DNA of 13,767 bases from JAKACA01 sp050010115. Lineage in GTDB: Bacteria; Actinomycetota; Acidimicrobiia; Acidimicrobiales; Bog-793. Location: NCBI GenBank assembly GCA_050010115.1, contig JBEKLQ010000110.1:1-13767 (forward strand), read 5' to 3'. The notes below the pieces were generated by a model. That model was not told the origin of the DNA. It worked only from the letters and a program-made list of their open reading frames with translations, and did not search any database. Below, piece after piece: positions 1 to 5,750 of the stretch. The stretch's first letter is position 1; each line of letters begins with the position of its first letter. A program made the translations under genes and the position numbers.

Positions 1-97
1 ACGCTTCACCTGCGTCCTTGCGAACGCCGGCGCATGACTCGGGGTCATCGTGGGTCGCTACTCCTTCGATGCAGAGCTCTTTCATCTCCTTCTTCAT
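1..97 (-). CDS. N-terminal part of small group II intron-associated ORF (partial, runs off left edge)
   Basis: An open frame starts at ATG 97-95 and continues unbroken to base 1. It contains the stretch EGVATHDDPESCAGVRKDAG (a second possible start is the ATG at 85-83). From memory, peptides of the type EGVA(T/S)H..PESC..VRK are a recurrent small frame found just upstream of group II intron reverse transcriptase/maturase genes, and may really be intron RNA read as protein. If so, the reverse transcriptase lies outside the window to the left, on the same strand. A 5-bp hairpin with a 6-base loop (98-113) sits directly before the start. The resemblance is visible in the sequence, but the assignment rests on recall and cannot be confirmed here. 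It could also be a decayed fragment. Confidence 0.45.
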   Translation of the reverse strand, partial: MKKEMKELCIEGVATHDDPESCAGVRKDAGEA

Positions 98-113
98 GCC
101 GGTTTATCCCGGC
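98..113. repeat. Short hairpin upstream of the group II-associated ORF
   Basis: The arms GCCGG (98-102) and CCGGC (109-113) are perfectly complementary around a 6-base loop. It lies between the left end of the insertion sequence and the start of the minus-strand frame at 97. It could be part of a structured intron RNA or simply the translation-initiation region of that frame. No function is assigned. Confidence 0.3.
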
Positions 114-117
114 GCAC

Positions 118-137
118 TGGAACTTCGGTGGCGGCCC
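118..137. repeat. Left terminal inverted repeat of the IS256-family element
   Basis: It begins TGGAACTTC and continues GGTGGCGGCCC. It pairs with the right end at 1526-1546 (17 of 20 positions, one gap). It lies just beyond the 3' end of the transposase gene (stop at 146-148). In this family transposase binds these repeats. Confidence 0.65.
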
Positions 138-145
138 AATGATGC

Positions 146-1450
146 TCATGCAGCAGCGTGCTCATCTTGGCATGAGGATGTGACAGCTCCGGCGACGTGA
201 CGGTCGAGGGCGTTTCGCAGCGCCGGCAGGTGCAGGAAGCCGTTGACCCGACGGAACTGTTTGGTCGCCTCGATCATGCCGGCCGCGCACCATCTGAGGG
301 CCATCTGACCGTCGCGCCAGCGCTTGACGTTGGTGGAGTGGTCCCGGCAGATCTCGATCATCGACTCCACGGCATTCGTCGACCGCAACGTGCGCGCCAA
401 GGTGGGCGGCACGCCGAGGCGGGTGATCGTGAGCGTCTCGGACAACCCCTCCCGGAGGCTCCCCGCAGCGCCCGGGTGGCTTTTGTCGAGCTGGCGGGCG
501 AGGTCCTCGAGTGCTGCCTCTGCCGCCAGTGGATCGGGGTCGTGGTAGGCGGCACGCATCTTCTTCCCCACGCTTGAGGCGAGGGCCTTCGGCAGCTTCG
601 ACTCGACGTTGCGAATCTTGTGGAGTTGGCAGCGCTGGATCACCGGTTGGTCGAACACCGCCTTCACGCCGGCGACAAGCGCCTTGGCCCCATCGAGCAC
701 GCAGAGGATCGGTCGGGTCGTGTCCAGCCCCCGGTCGCGAAGTCCCGCCAGCAGATCCCGCACGACGGTGGTGTTCTCGGTGTCGCCCTCGGCCAGGCCG
801 AGCGGGTACTTGGTGCCATCGATGCCGATCCCGAGAGCGACGACGCAGAGGTGATCGGCGAAGTGCACGCCGTCGATCATGAGCGCAACGAGGTCGAGCT
901 CGGTGAGATCAGCGGCGAGCATGTCCGCCAGCGCCGTCTCGGTGGCGGCGACGAACCGGCGGGAGATGGCCGACTTCGACGTCGATCGGGCGCTGGCGTT
1001 AACGGCCGCTCCGACGGGCTCGAGTCCCGCCGCGTACCTGCGTGTCGAGAGCTTGGCCATCATGCGCTCGAGCGCCATTCCCCCGAGCACGTCGGTCGCC
1101 GAAAACAGCTCGTAGGCAGGCACCGCCACCTCGGCAGTCCTGTCGGCGGTGCGGACGCGGGGCCGGCGGACCGGCACTGTGCGCCCGCCGAGTGTCACCG
1201 AGCCGTCCTCGCTGCCGTGTCGGACGGCGCTCCGGTTCGGGTCGTGTCGGCCCTTCGGGCCTGCCAGGGCAGTGACGCTCTCGTCGATGATCGCTTCCAT
1301 GACCTGGAAACCGGCACCGACGGCGAGCGCCAACAGGCCCTCGCGAAGTGAGCTGGCCAGTTCGGCCAGTGTCACGCTCACGGCGTCGGGCAACTGGCCC
1401 TCCACGATGGTCGCAGCAGCCGTCGTCCTGGTCTGATAGTCCTTGTTCAT
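146..1450 (-). CDS. IS256-family transposase (DDE, mutator type)
   Basis: This 434-residue protein is the usual length for the family and appears intact. The catalytic triad can be placed: D193 in MIDGVHF, D253 in VLDGAKAL, and E362 in RSTNAVES. The segment between D253 and E362 contains QRCQLHKIRNV, the typical C/H motif after the second Asp. Upstream of the catalytic core are the family hallmarks RRPRVR and YELFS. The start at 1450 (MNKDYQ) is preferred because AAGGGG (1461-1466) lies 10 bases upstream. The frame is open back to 1540, but that extension is proline/arginine rich and reads through the inverted repeat. The protein should catalyse copy-out or cut-and-paste movement of its own element. 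The long plus-strand frames across this gene are shadows. Confidence 0.93.
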   Translation of the reverse strand: MNKDYQTRTTAAATIVEGQLPDAVSVTLAELASSLREGLLALAVGAGFQVMEAIIDESVTALAGPKGRHDPNRSAVRHGSEDGSVTLGGRTVPVRRPRVRTADRTAEVAVPAYELFSATDVLGGMALERMMAKLSTRRYAAGLEPVGAAVNASARSTSKSAISRRFVAATETALADMLAADLTELDLVALMIDGVHFADHLCVVALGIGIDGTKYPLGLAEGDTENTTVVRDLLAGLRDRGLDTTRPILCVLDGAKALVAGVKAVFDQPVIQRCQLHKIRNVESKLPKALASSVGKKMRAAYHDPDPLAAEAALEDLARQLDKSHPGAAGSLREGLSETLTITRLGVPPTLARTLRSTNAVESMIEICRDHSTNVKRWRDGQMALRWCAAGMIEATKQFRRVNGFLHLPALRNALDRHVAGAVTSSCQDEHAAA

Positions 1451-1525
1451 TGGTGGTGGTCCCCTTCTCGGTGGTGTTCTTGGCGGAACGCCCGAGACCT
1501 TGTCAGAAGACGGGTCTGGAGCGGG

Positions 1526-1546
1526 GGACCGCCACCTCAAATTCCA
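1526..1546. repeat. Right terminal inverted repeat of the IS256-family element
   Basis: Read on the minus strand from 1546 it begins TGGAATTTGA and continues GGTGGCGGTCCC, matching the left end at 118-137. It lies upstream of the transposase start, so the transposase promoter should lie between here and 1466. Confidence 0.65.
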
Positions 1547-1610
1547 CGATTACCGGGACAACCTCTTCGGCGTCGACACCTCCGCCTGGGGCAAGGCCGA
1601 GATCGCCTAA
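1547..1610 (+). pseudogene. 3' tail of a gene cut off at the IS right end
   Basis: Immediately after the IS end a plus-strand frame reads HDYRDNLFGVDTSAWGKAEI, then Ala and TAA at 1608-1610. The composition (aromatic, acidic and small residues, a tidy ending) looks like a genuine protein C-terminus rather than a random GC-rich frame. Left of the IS there is no plus-strand frame that could supply the N-terminal part, because bases 1-97 appear to belong to a different, minus-strand element. I do not recognise the family. Only about 21 codons are left, so it could be chance. Confidence 0.4.
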
Positions 1611-1674
1611 CCAGGACGTTCAGCTGGCGCGTAGGAGGAAACAACTCTCTTCCGCGACCCCATTTACCTGGGAC

Positions 1675-1691
1675 GACGCGAAAGTCGCGTC
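1675..1691. terminator. Hairpin, possible terminator or insulator
   Basis: The perfect 7-bp stem GACGCGA / TCGCGTC has a 3-base AAG loop. It lies 65 bases after the stop of the truncated tail and about 30 bases before the promoter candidate, so it could end transcription arriving from the IS side. No run of T follows, so it is not a classical intrinsic terminator. Such T-poor hairpins are common in high-GC actinobacteria. Confidence 0.4.
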
Positions 1692-1720
1692 CAACTCGGG
1701 TGGGGGAAGCTGGAACCAAG

Positions 1721-1749
1721 TTGGTAAATACTGAGTGACGTCGTAGATT
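1721..1749 (+). promoter_or_regulatory. Sigma-70-like promoter candidate for the collagen-like protein
   Basis: TTGGTA (1721-1726) and TAGATT (1744-1749) are separated by exactly 17 bases. Each matches 4 of 6 consensus positions. The predicted transcript would start near 1756 and carry a leader of about 40 bases. That leader holds a short inverted repeat (1768-1780) and the ribosome-binding site AGGGGGG (1784-1790), four bases before the GTG start. Confidence 0.45.
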
Positions 1750-1794
1750 TAGCGTAAGACTCGCCTTTAGCGGGTCGCTACGAAGGGGGGAACC

Positions 1795-2409
1795 GTGACA
1801 CCAAGAAAAGCACGTCCGTTCGCCGTCGTCGCCGTAGTGTGCGCCGTGCTCGCACTCTGCGTGACCACCGCGATCGCGGCCGAGACAAGCCCGAAAGCAG
1901 CCACCGTCTTCCATGCATGCTTGAAGGACGGGACTCTGTCGAGCGTGGCCACCAAGGCGGTCACCTGCGCGTCCGGATTCAAGGCCGTGTCGTGGGACAA
2001 GACCGGTCCGACGGGGCCGATGGGCCCCAGCAACAGCTTCTACGCGGCTGACAGCACAGCGCAGCAACTCCAAACCACCCTCAGCCCGGTCCTGTCCATG
2101 AGCCTCGGGGCGGGAACCTACGTCGTGAATGCAGACGTGTGGCTTGACGATGAGAGCCCGAGCAACGCTTCCGACTTGGCCATATGCGAGCTGACCCTCG
2201 GCACGGCGACCGATGAGGTCGAGGTCGGCCTCTCCGGGCCTTCGAGTGCGCCTCAGAACGAGGGAACCTTGTCGATGACAGTGGCCGCCACGATCGCCTC
2301 GGCCGGGTCGGCCACTGTGAGCTGTGTCGGCGCGGGGAACACGGGGGAGACACTCGCCAACACGGTCAACATGACCGGCATCCAGTCCTCGAGCCTGACG
2401 ACCAGCTGA
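1795..2409 (+). CDS. Secreted protein with short collagen-like segment
   Basis: The gene starts at GTG 1795 behind AGGGGGG (1784-1790) and encodes 204 residues. Residues 1-29 form a clear Sec signal peptide: a basic start, a hydrophobic core (VVAVVCAVLALCV) and a likely cut after AIA. The mature part begins with a small cysteine-bearing module, FHACLKDGTL...C..GFKAVSWDKTG, with C42 and C58. It is followed by the collagen-like stretch GPTGPMGPS (71-79) and a beta-rich C-terminal domain of about 120 residues holding C131 and C177. Modules of the pattern HACL..G.L..V....C......SW...GP.GP.G are, as I recall, widespread in secreted actinobacterial proteins of unknown function. The C-terminal part (LSMSLGAGTYVVNADVWL) resembles the all-beta domains that follow collagen-like repeats. 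It is probably extracellular or cell-surface; no enzymatic motif is seen. Confidence 0.8.
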   Translation: MTPRKARPFAVVAVVCAVLALCVTTAIAAETSPKAATVFHACLKDGTLSSVATKAVTCASGFKAVSWDKTGPTGPMGPSNSFYAADSTAQQLQTTLSPVLSMSLGAGTYVVNADVWLDDESPSNASDLAICELTLGTATDEVEVGLSGPSSAPQNEGTLSMTVAATIASAGSATVSCVGAGNTGETLANTVNMTGIQSSSLTTS

Positions 2410-2474
2410 GCCGCCGTAACCCAGGAGCTGCTCGCCGAGCTCGAATCGTCGAGCCTTTCGGCGCCGCAGCCGCC

Positions 2475-2521
2475 GAGTGACCCCCGCTGAGCGCTAGCCG
2501 ATAGCTGCGGTCGGGTCACTC
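2475..2521. terminator. Inverted repeat between secreted-protein and MFS genes
   Basis: The perfect 9-bp arms GAGTGACCC (2475-2483) and GGGTCACTC (2513-2521) are extended by CCGC (2484-2487) and GCGG (2507-2510), with two extra bases bulged on the right side. The loop is about 19 bases. It sits 65 bases after the stop at 2409 and 28 bases before the MFS start. It may terminate the upstream transcript or be an operator for the exporter. There is no T-tract. The symmetric outer arms would also suit a dimeric repressor site. Confidence 0.45.
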
Positions 2522-2537
2522 CGGCTTCGGCCTTTCC

Positions 2538-2543
2538 TAGCAT
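2538..2543 (+). promoter_or_regulatory. -10 box TAGCAT for leaderless transcription of the MFS gene
   Basis: TAGCAT fits the TANNNT pattern of -10 boxes and lies exactly 6 bases before ATG 2550. A transcript from it would begin at or next to the start codon. No ribosome-binding site is visible before this ATG, which agrees with leaderless translation. Confidence 0.45.
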
Positions 2544-2549
2544 CGTCAG

Positions 2550-3803
2550 ATGCGCTTGGACCGGTGGATCGGTGCCCTCTCCGAGCGCAACTTCCGCCTT
2601 TATTTCATCGGTCGGCTGACATCGTCGATCGGCACGTCCATGACACCGGTCGCGCTGTCGTTCGCCGTGCTCACCTCAGACCATTCAGTGTCGGATCTCG
2701 GTTACGTGCTGACCGCCGGGACGGTGCCGCTCGTGGTCTTCCTCCTGGTGGGCGGCGTGCTGGCAGACCGGCTGGGCCGGCGGCGCGTGATGTTGGCCTC
2801 CGACGTGTTGCGCGCGGCGTCCCAGTCCGCCCTTGCCGTCTGGGTGCTGACGGGGCACGTCCCGCTCTGGGGCTTCATGGCCCTGTCGGCGGTCGTGGGG
2901 ACGGGCACGGCGTTCTTCTCACCGTCGATGATCGGGCTCATCCCCGAGGTGGCGAGCGCCGAGCGACTGCCCCAGGCCAACGCGCTCAACGGCTTGACCA
3001 GCTCGGTCGGCGGCATCGTCGGGCCGTCGATCGCCGGCATCATCGTGGCTGCCGCGAGCCCGGGATGGGCCATCGCCGGTGATGCGCTCTCCTATGTCGT
3101 GAGCGTTGCCTCGCTGGTCGCGCTCCAGCTCCCTCCCGGTTCCGCCAAGACGGCCGAGAGCTACTGGCACCAGCTCAAGGCAGGGTGGACGGGTTTCTGG
3201 GAGCGCACATGGCTGTGGGCGATCGTCGTCCAGTGGTCAGTGGGCAACGCCATTCTCTTCGCCCCGTACTACGTCCTCGGCGCAGAGATCTCGAAGACGT
3301 CGCTCGGTGGCGCCACCGCCTGGGGCACGATCCTCGCCGCCCAGGGAGCGGGTGCGTTGTTCGGTGGGTTGGTCATGCTGCGGCTCCGCTTCCGCCGGCC
3401 GCTGCTCGCCGGGACAATGATGGCGGTCATGTTCCTCCCGGCGCTGCTCTCGCTTGCCTACTCGCGTTCGGTGCCCTTGATCGCCGCCTGCTCGTTCCTG
3501 GGAGGGACGCAACTCGCATGCTTCGGGGCGATCTGGGACACGACCATGCAGCGGGAGATCCCAGCCGAGATGCTGTCGCGGCTCAGCGCCTACGACTGGT
3601 TCGGATCGCTCGTGTTCCTCCCGATCGGCTATGCCATCGTCGGCCCGGTCTCCCAGGTCATCGGCATCCGGACGACGTTCGTGGCCGGCTGTGTGTACTG
3701 CCTCGTGGCGGCGGCGGCGGTGCTGTGCATCCCGACGGTGCGCCGGCTGCGGTGGACGGCGCCTCCCACGACGGAGGCGGAGGCGGCGCCGGCGACGCCG
3801 TGA
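2550..3803 (+). CDS. MFS exporter, EntS/MFS_3-like
   Basis: This 417-residue integral membrane protein is of a size and pattern typical for 12 transmembrane helices. The start RNFRLYFIGRLTSSIGTSM is characteristic of the MFS branch that includes enterobactin and macrolide-type exporters. The loop between helices 2 and 3 carries motif A as GGVLADRLGRRRVM (68-81). Further support comes from LIPEVASAERLPQANALNG (helix 4-5 loop) and the later ISAWDTTMQREIP-like stretch, here IWDTTMQREIPAEMLSR, which also recurs in this branch. The protein most likely pumps a small molecule or drug out of the cell using the proton gradient; the substrate cannot be read from sequence. It ends 12 bases from the convergent membrane-protein gene. 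Confidence 0.87.
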   Translation: MRLDRWIGALSERNFRLYFIGRLTSSIGTSMTPVALSFAVLTSDHSVSDLGYVLTAGTVPLVVFLLVGGVLADRLGRRRVMLASDVLRAASQSALAVWVLTGHVPLWGFMALSAVVGTGTAFFSPSMIGLIPEVASAERLPQANALNGLTSSVGGIVGPSIAGIIVAAASPGWAIAGDALSYVVSVASLVALQLPPGSAKTAESYWHQLKAGWTGFWERTWLWAIVVQWSVGNAILFAPYYVLGAEISKTSLGGATAWGTILAAQGAGALFGGLVMLRLRFRRPLLAGTMMAVMFLPALLSLAYSRSVPLIAACSFLGGTQLACFGAIWDTTMQREIPAEMLSRLSAYDWFGSLVFLPIGYAIVGPVSQVIGIRTTFVAGCVYCLVAAAAVLCIPTVRRLRWTAPPTTEAEAAPATP

Positions 3804-3815
3804 CCTGCCCGGGCG

Positions 3816-4220
3816 CTACCAGATATGGGCGAAGTCCCGCCCGAGCAGGATCATGACGAGAACCATGACGGTGACGTAAAGCGCCGTGATGGGCCAGCGC
3901 AACCGATGATCCGCCACGAAGAAACGCCGGATCCCTTTCACATCGAAGAACAGGGCGAGGAACCCGAGTGGGATGCCGATGATCGGCGTCCAACCCGCCG
4001 CGGCGCCGAGCAGCGGCGCAAGGATGGGGAACACCACATAGCCCAGCAGGCAGCGCGTGGCCGAGATCAGGATCGAGGTGCTGAACATCCGCTGAGCTGC
4101 GGCGTCGGCGCGCGGCCCTGGCTGTGCGTCAGGAACTCGTAGCAGCCGCCGCATGGCGACATCAGCCGGCGACCGCTGCGTCAGGCCGGCCGAGCCGGTC
4201 ACTGCACTCACGGCTACCAC
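3816..4220 (-). CDS. Small conserved membrane protein, function unknown
   Basis: The protein is up to 134 residues. Its C-terminal 90 residues hold three hydrophobic segments: SATRCLLGYVVFPILAPLL, GWTPIIGIPLGFLALFF, and WPITALYVTVMVLVMILL. Between the second and third lies the polar loop DVKGIRRFFVADHRLRW. I recall this layout in actinobacterial conserved hypothetical proteins but know no function. The start is uncertain: GTG 4220 gives the longest form, ATG 4154 removes 22 residues and ATG 4088 removes 44. None has a good ribosome-binding site. The N-terminal 40 residues are low-complexity and may not be translated. It follows the PPOX gene by 33 bases on the same strand and may share its transcript. 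Confidence 0.65.
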   Translation of the reverse strand: MVAVSAVTGSAGLTQRSPADVAMRRLLRVPDAQPGPRADAAAQRMFSTSILISATRCLLGYVVFPILAPLLGAAAGWTPIIGIPLGFLALFFDVKGIRRFFVADHRLRWPITALYVTVMVLVMILLGRDFAHIW

Positions 4221-4253
4221 GCTACGGGCTGCCGCCGCCCGATACCAACCGCC

Positions 4254-4664
4254 TCATCCCGCCTGGTCCGGGCCGGCTCGTTCGATGGTGACGGCGAAGA
4301 TCACCCGCCGTTCGGACTCCATCGCCCGCCGGTAGTCGTCCCAGTCGGGATGCTCGCCGCTGAGCGCCCGGTAGTAGTCGATCAAGCCGTCCATCGCGTC
4401 GGGGAGCGTGATGATCTCGGCGGTGCCGTCCACCTGGATCCACTCCCCGAAGAAACCCTCCCCGAACACGCACAACGACACCTTCGGGTCCCTGAGGGCG
4501 TTGCGTGTCTTGAGCGCCGTCTCCCGAGTGGAGACGACAGCCCGCCCCGAGGTGTCGAGAGCGCAGACGACGGGCGACAACTGGGGGGAACCGTCCCGGC
4601 GCCTCGTGTACAGGACTGCCCGATGATGGGTACGGAGGAACTCCGTGGCGCGCTCGATCTCCAT
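4254..4664 (-). CDS. PPOX-fold, probably F420- or flavin-dependent oxidoreductase
   Basis: The chosen start, ATG 4664, gives 136 residues beginning MEIERATEFLRTHHRAVLYT. The frame is open to 4703 but the extra residues are alanine-rich. The body matches the split-barrel pyridoxamine 5'-phosphate oxidase-like family: AVLYTRRRDGSPQLSPV (strand, turn, strand), VVSTRETALKTRNALRDPKVSLCV, and WIQVDGTAEII. The K.RNL.RDP.VSL pattern is typical of actinobacterial PPOX enzymes that bind F420 or FMN, such as the Rv1155 group. Its role is probably reduction of a small cofactor-like or xenobiotic substrate. It diverges from the ligase gene with only 68 bases between the two starts. True pyridoxamine phosphate oxidase activity is less likely because the protein is short. 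Confidence 0.8.
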   Translation of the reverse strand: MEIERATEFLRTHHRAVLYTRRRDGSPQLSPVVCALDTSGRAVVSTRETALKTRNALRDPKVSLCVFGEGFFGEWIQVDGTAEIITLPDAMDGLIDYYRALSGEHPDWDDYRRAMESERRVIFAVTIERAGPDQAG

Positions 4665-4690
4665 GGCCGCATCCTCGCGCGACGCAGCTG

Positions 4691-4709
4691 CCGCCGCTTG
4701 CAACGGCGG
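4691..4709. promoter_or_regulatory. Inverted repeat in the PPOX/ligase divergent region
   Basis: CCGCCG (4691-4696) and CGGCGG (4704-4709) are perfect 6-bp arms around CTTGCAA. The repeat lies midway between the two divergent starts, where an operator for both genes could sit. In DNA this GC-rich, such a repeat could be chance. Confidence 0.25.
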
Positions 4710-4732
4710 TCGAAAGCCAGGAGGATCGTCAG

Positions 4733-5701
4733 ATGGCCGAGGGCACTGCCAGCGCGCGTGTCGAGCTGATCGCCCCGATGCTTGCGATGGCGGGGCACCT
4801 GCCGGCCGACGACGAGGCTTGGGCCTTCGAGTTCAAGTGGGACGGTATCCGGGCGATCGCCTACGTCAACCGTGACGGTACGAGGCTCATGAGCCGCAAC
4901 GACAAGGACCTCACCGATTCGTTCCCCATGCTTCAGCCTGGCGCCGGCGGGCTGGGATCACGTGCCCCGATCCTTGATGGGGAGATCGTCGCATTCGACG
5001 ACGAGGGGCGCCCCAGCTTCCAACGGCTGCAGCGGCGCTCGAGCCGGGCGCAGGGCCCGCCGCGGATCGCCTACGTGGTCTTCGACATCCTCCGCATCGA
5101 CGGCCAGTGGCTCCTCGACCAGCCGTACGCCCGGCGCCGGGAGGACCTGGAGCAGCTCGACCTCGGGGGCGCCAACGGAAATTGGACCGTGGCGCCGACG
5201 TTCTCCGGGCCAGGTTCAGACGTCCTGGCGGCCAGCGTCTCGCGCGGTCTCGAGGGTGTCGTCGCCAAGCGGCTGGACTCGCGCTACCTCCCCGGGCGGC
5301 GGTCGCCGGCGTGGACGAAGGTGAAGAACCTTCGCACGCAGGAGATCGTCGTCGGAGGATGGATCCCTGGCGAGGGCCACCGGTCGGGTCGCATCGGCTC
5401 GCTCATGATGGGTGTCCCCGACGGGAGAGGCGGGTTGGAGTACGTGGGGCAGGTGGGGTCGGGTTTTGGTGAGGAAGCCCTCAAGGATCTCGCCGAGCTG
5501 CTCGCCCCGAACACCGCCGCCACGTCGCCCTTCACGTCGGCCGTCCCTGCGACCGTGGCGCGCCAGGCGACCTGGCTGTCCCCTTGTGTGGTCGGGGAGG
5601 TTGCCTTCGCGGAGTGGACACATGCCGGGCGACTGCGGCAGCCGGTGTGGAGAGGCCTCAGGCCGGACAAATCCCCCGTCCACGTGGTTCGAGAGCCGTG
5701 A
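4733..5701 (+). CDS. ATP-dependent DNA ligase, LigD ligase-domain type
   Basis: This 322-residue stand-alone ligase seals double-strand breaks in bacterial non-homologous end joining. Nucleotidyltransferase motifs appear in order: motif I EFKWDGIRA with catalytic K35, motif III LDGEI (81-85), IIIa FDIL (117-120), motif IV EGVVAKR (174-180), and motif V WTKVKN (194-199) with K196 and K198. The OB-fold follows, with VVGGWIPGEGHRSGRIGSLMMG and YVGQVGSGF, then the C-terminal motif VAFAEWTHAGRLRQPVWRGLRPDK typical of LigD. The start is supported by AGGAGG (4719-4724), 8 bases before the ATG. The length matches the ligase domain alone, with no polymerase or 3'-phosphoesterase domain fused. The polymerase gene follows 49 bases downstream. 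Mycobacterial LigC is a comparable stand-alone enzyme, but the direct polymerase neighbour favours a split LigD. Confidence 0.93.
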   Translation: MAEGTASARVELIAPMLAMAGHLPADDEAWAFEFKWDGIRAIAYVNRDGTRLMSRNDKDLTDSFPMLQPGAGGLGSRAPILDGEIVAFDDEGRPSFQRLQRRSSRAQGPPRIAYVVFDILRIDGQWLLDQPYARRREDLEQLDLGGANGNWTVAPTFSGPGSDVLAASVSRGLEGVVAKRLDSRYLPGRRSPAWTKVKNLRTQEIVVGGWIPGEGHRSGRIGSLMMGVPDGRGGLEYVGQVGSGFGEEALKDLAELLAPNTAATSPFTSAVPATVARQATWLSPCVVGEVAFAEWTHAGRLRQPVWRGLRPDKSPVHVVREP

Positions 5702-5750
5702 GCCGGTCGCGCCGGCCCGGAGCCCGCGTTCCGCGACAGGGCTGTCGATC

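Larger units (their letters stand above)
118..1546 (-). mobile_element. IS256-family insertion sequence, complete, about 1.43 kb
   Basis: The element consists of one minus-strand transposase gene bounded by imperfect terminal inverted repeats. The left end (118-137) and the reverse complement of the right end (1546-1526) both begin TGGAA and share GGTGGCGG; 17 of 20 aligned positions match with one single-base gap. The length and one-gene layout are normal for the IS256 (mutator-like) family. No 8- or 9-base target duplication is visible: the left flank reads ATCCCGGCGCAC and the right flank CGATTACCGGG. This suggests loss by recombination or that my ends are off by a few bases. The boundaries are good to within a few bases at best. 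Confidence 0.8.
1611..1794. other. Noncoding stretch between IS scar and secreted-protein gene
   Basis: I see no convincing gene here. It holds a strong hairpin (1675-1691), a sigma-70-like promoter candidate (1721-1749) and a 5-bp inverted repeat TAGCG/CGCTA around GGT (1768-1780) just upstream of the ribosome-binding site of the next gene. It is less GC-rich than the surrounding genes, as expected for a regulatory region. Confidence 0.5.

Noticed and set aside
620..1351. 243-residue frame antisense to the transposase
   Set aside because: It is a mirror of the transposase codon pattern with no domain, and the transposase has its full catalytic triad.
52..1781. Repeated GGGTCGCTAC at 52-61 and 1773-1782
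   Set aside because: The match is only about ten bases and the flanks diverge at once. It is not an IS-related direct repeat at the element ends and is probably chance.
1537..2073. 178-residue minus-strand frame across the secreted-protein gene
   Set aside because: It has no motif and Arg-rich composition. The plus-strand gene has a signal peptide and a good ribosome-binding site.
5412..5750. N-terminal extension of the polymerase, which would overlap or fuse with the ligase
   Set aside because: The extension overlaps the ligase coding end in another frame and is Arg/Pro/Ser rich. The family begins near the GTG at 5751.
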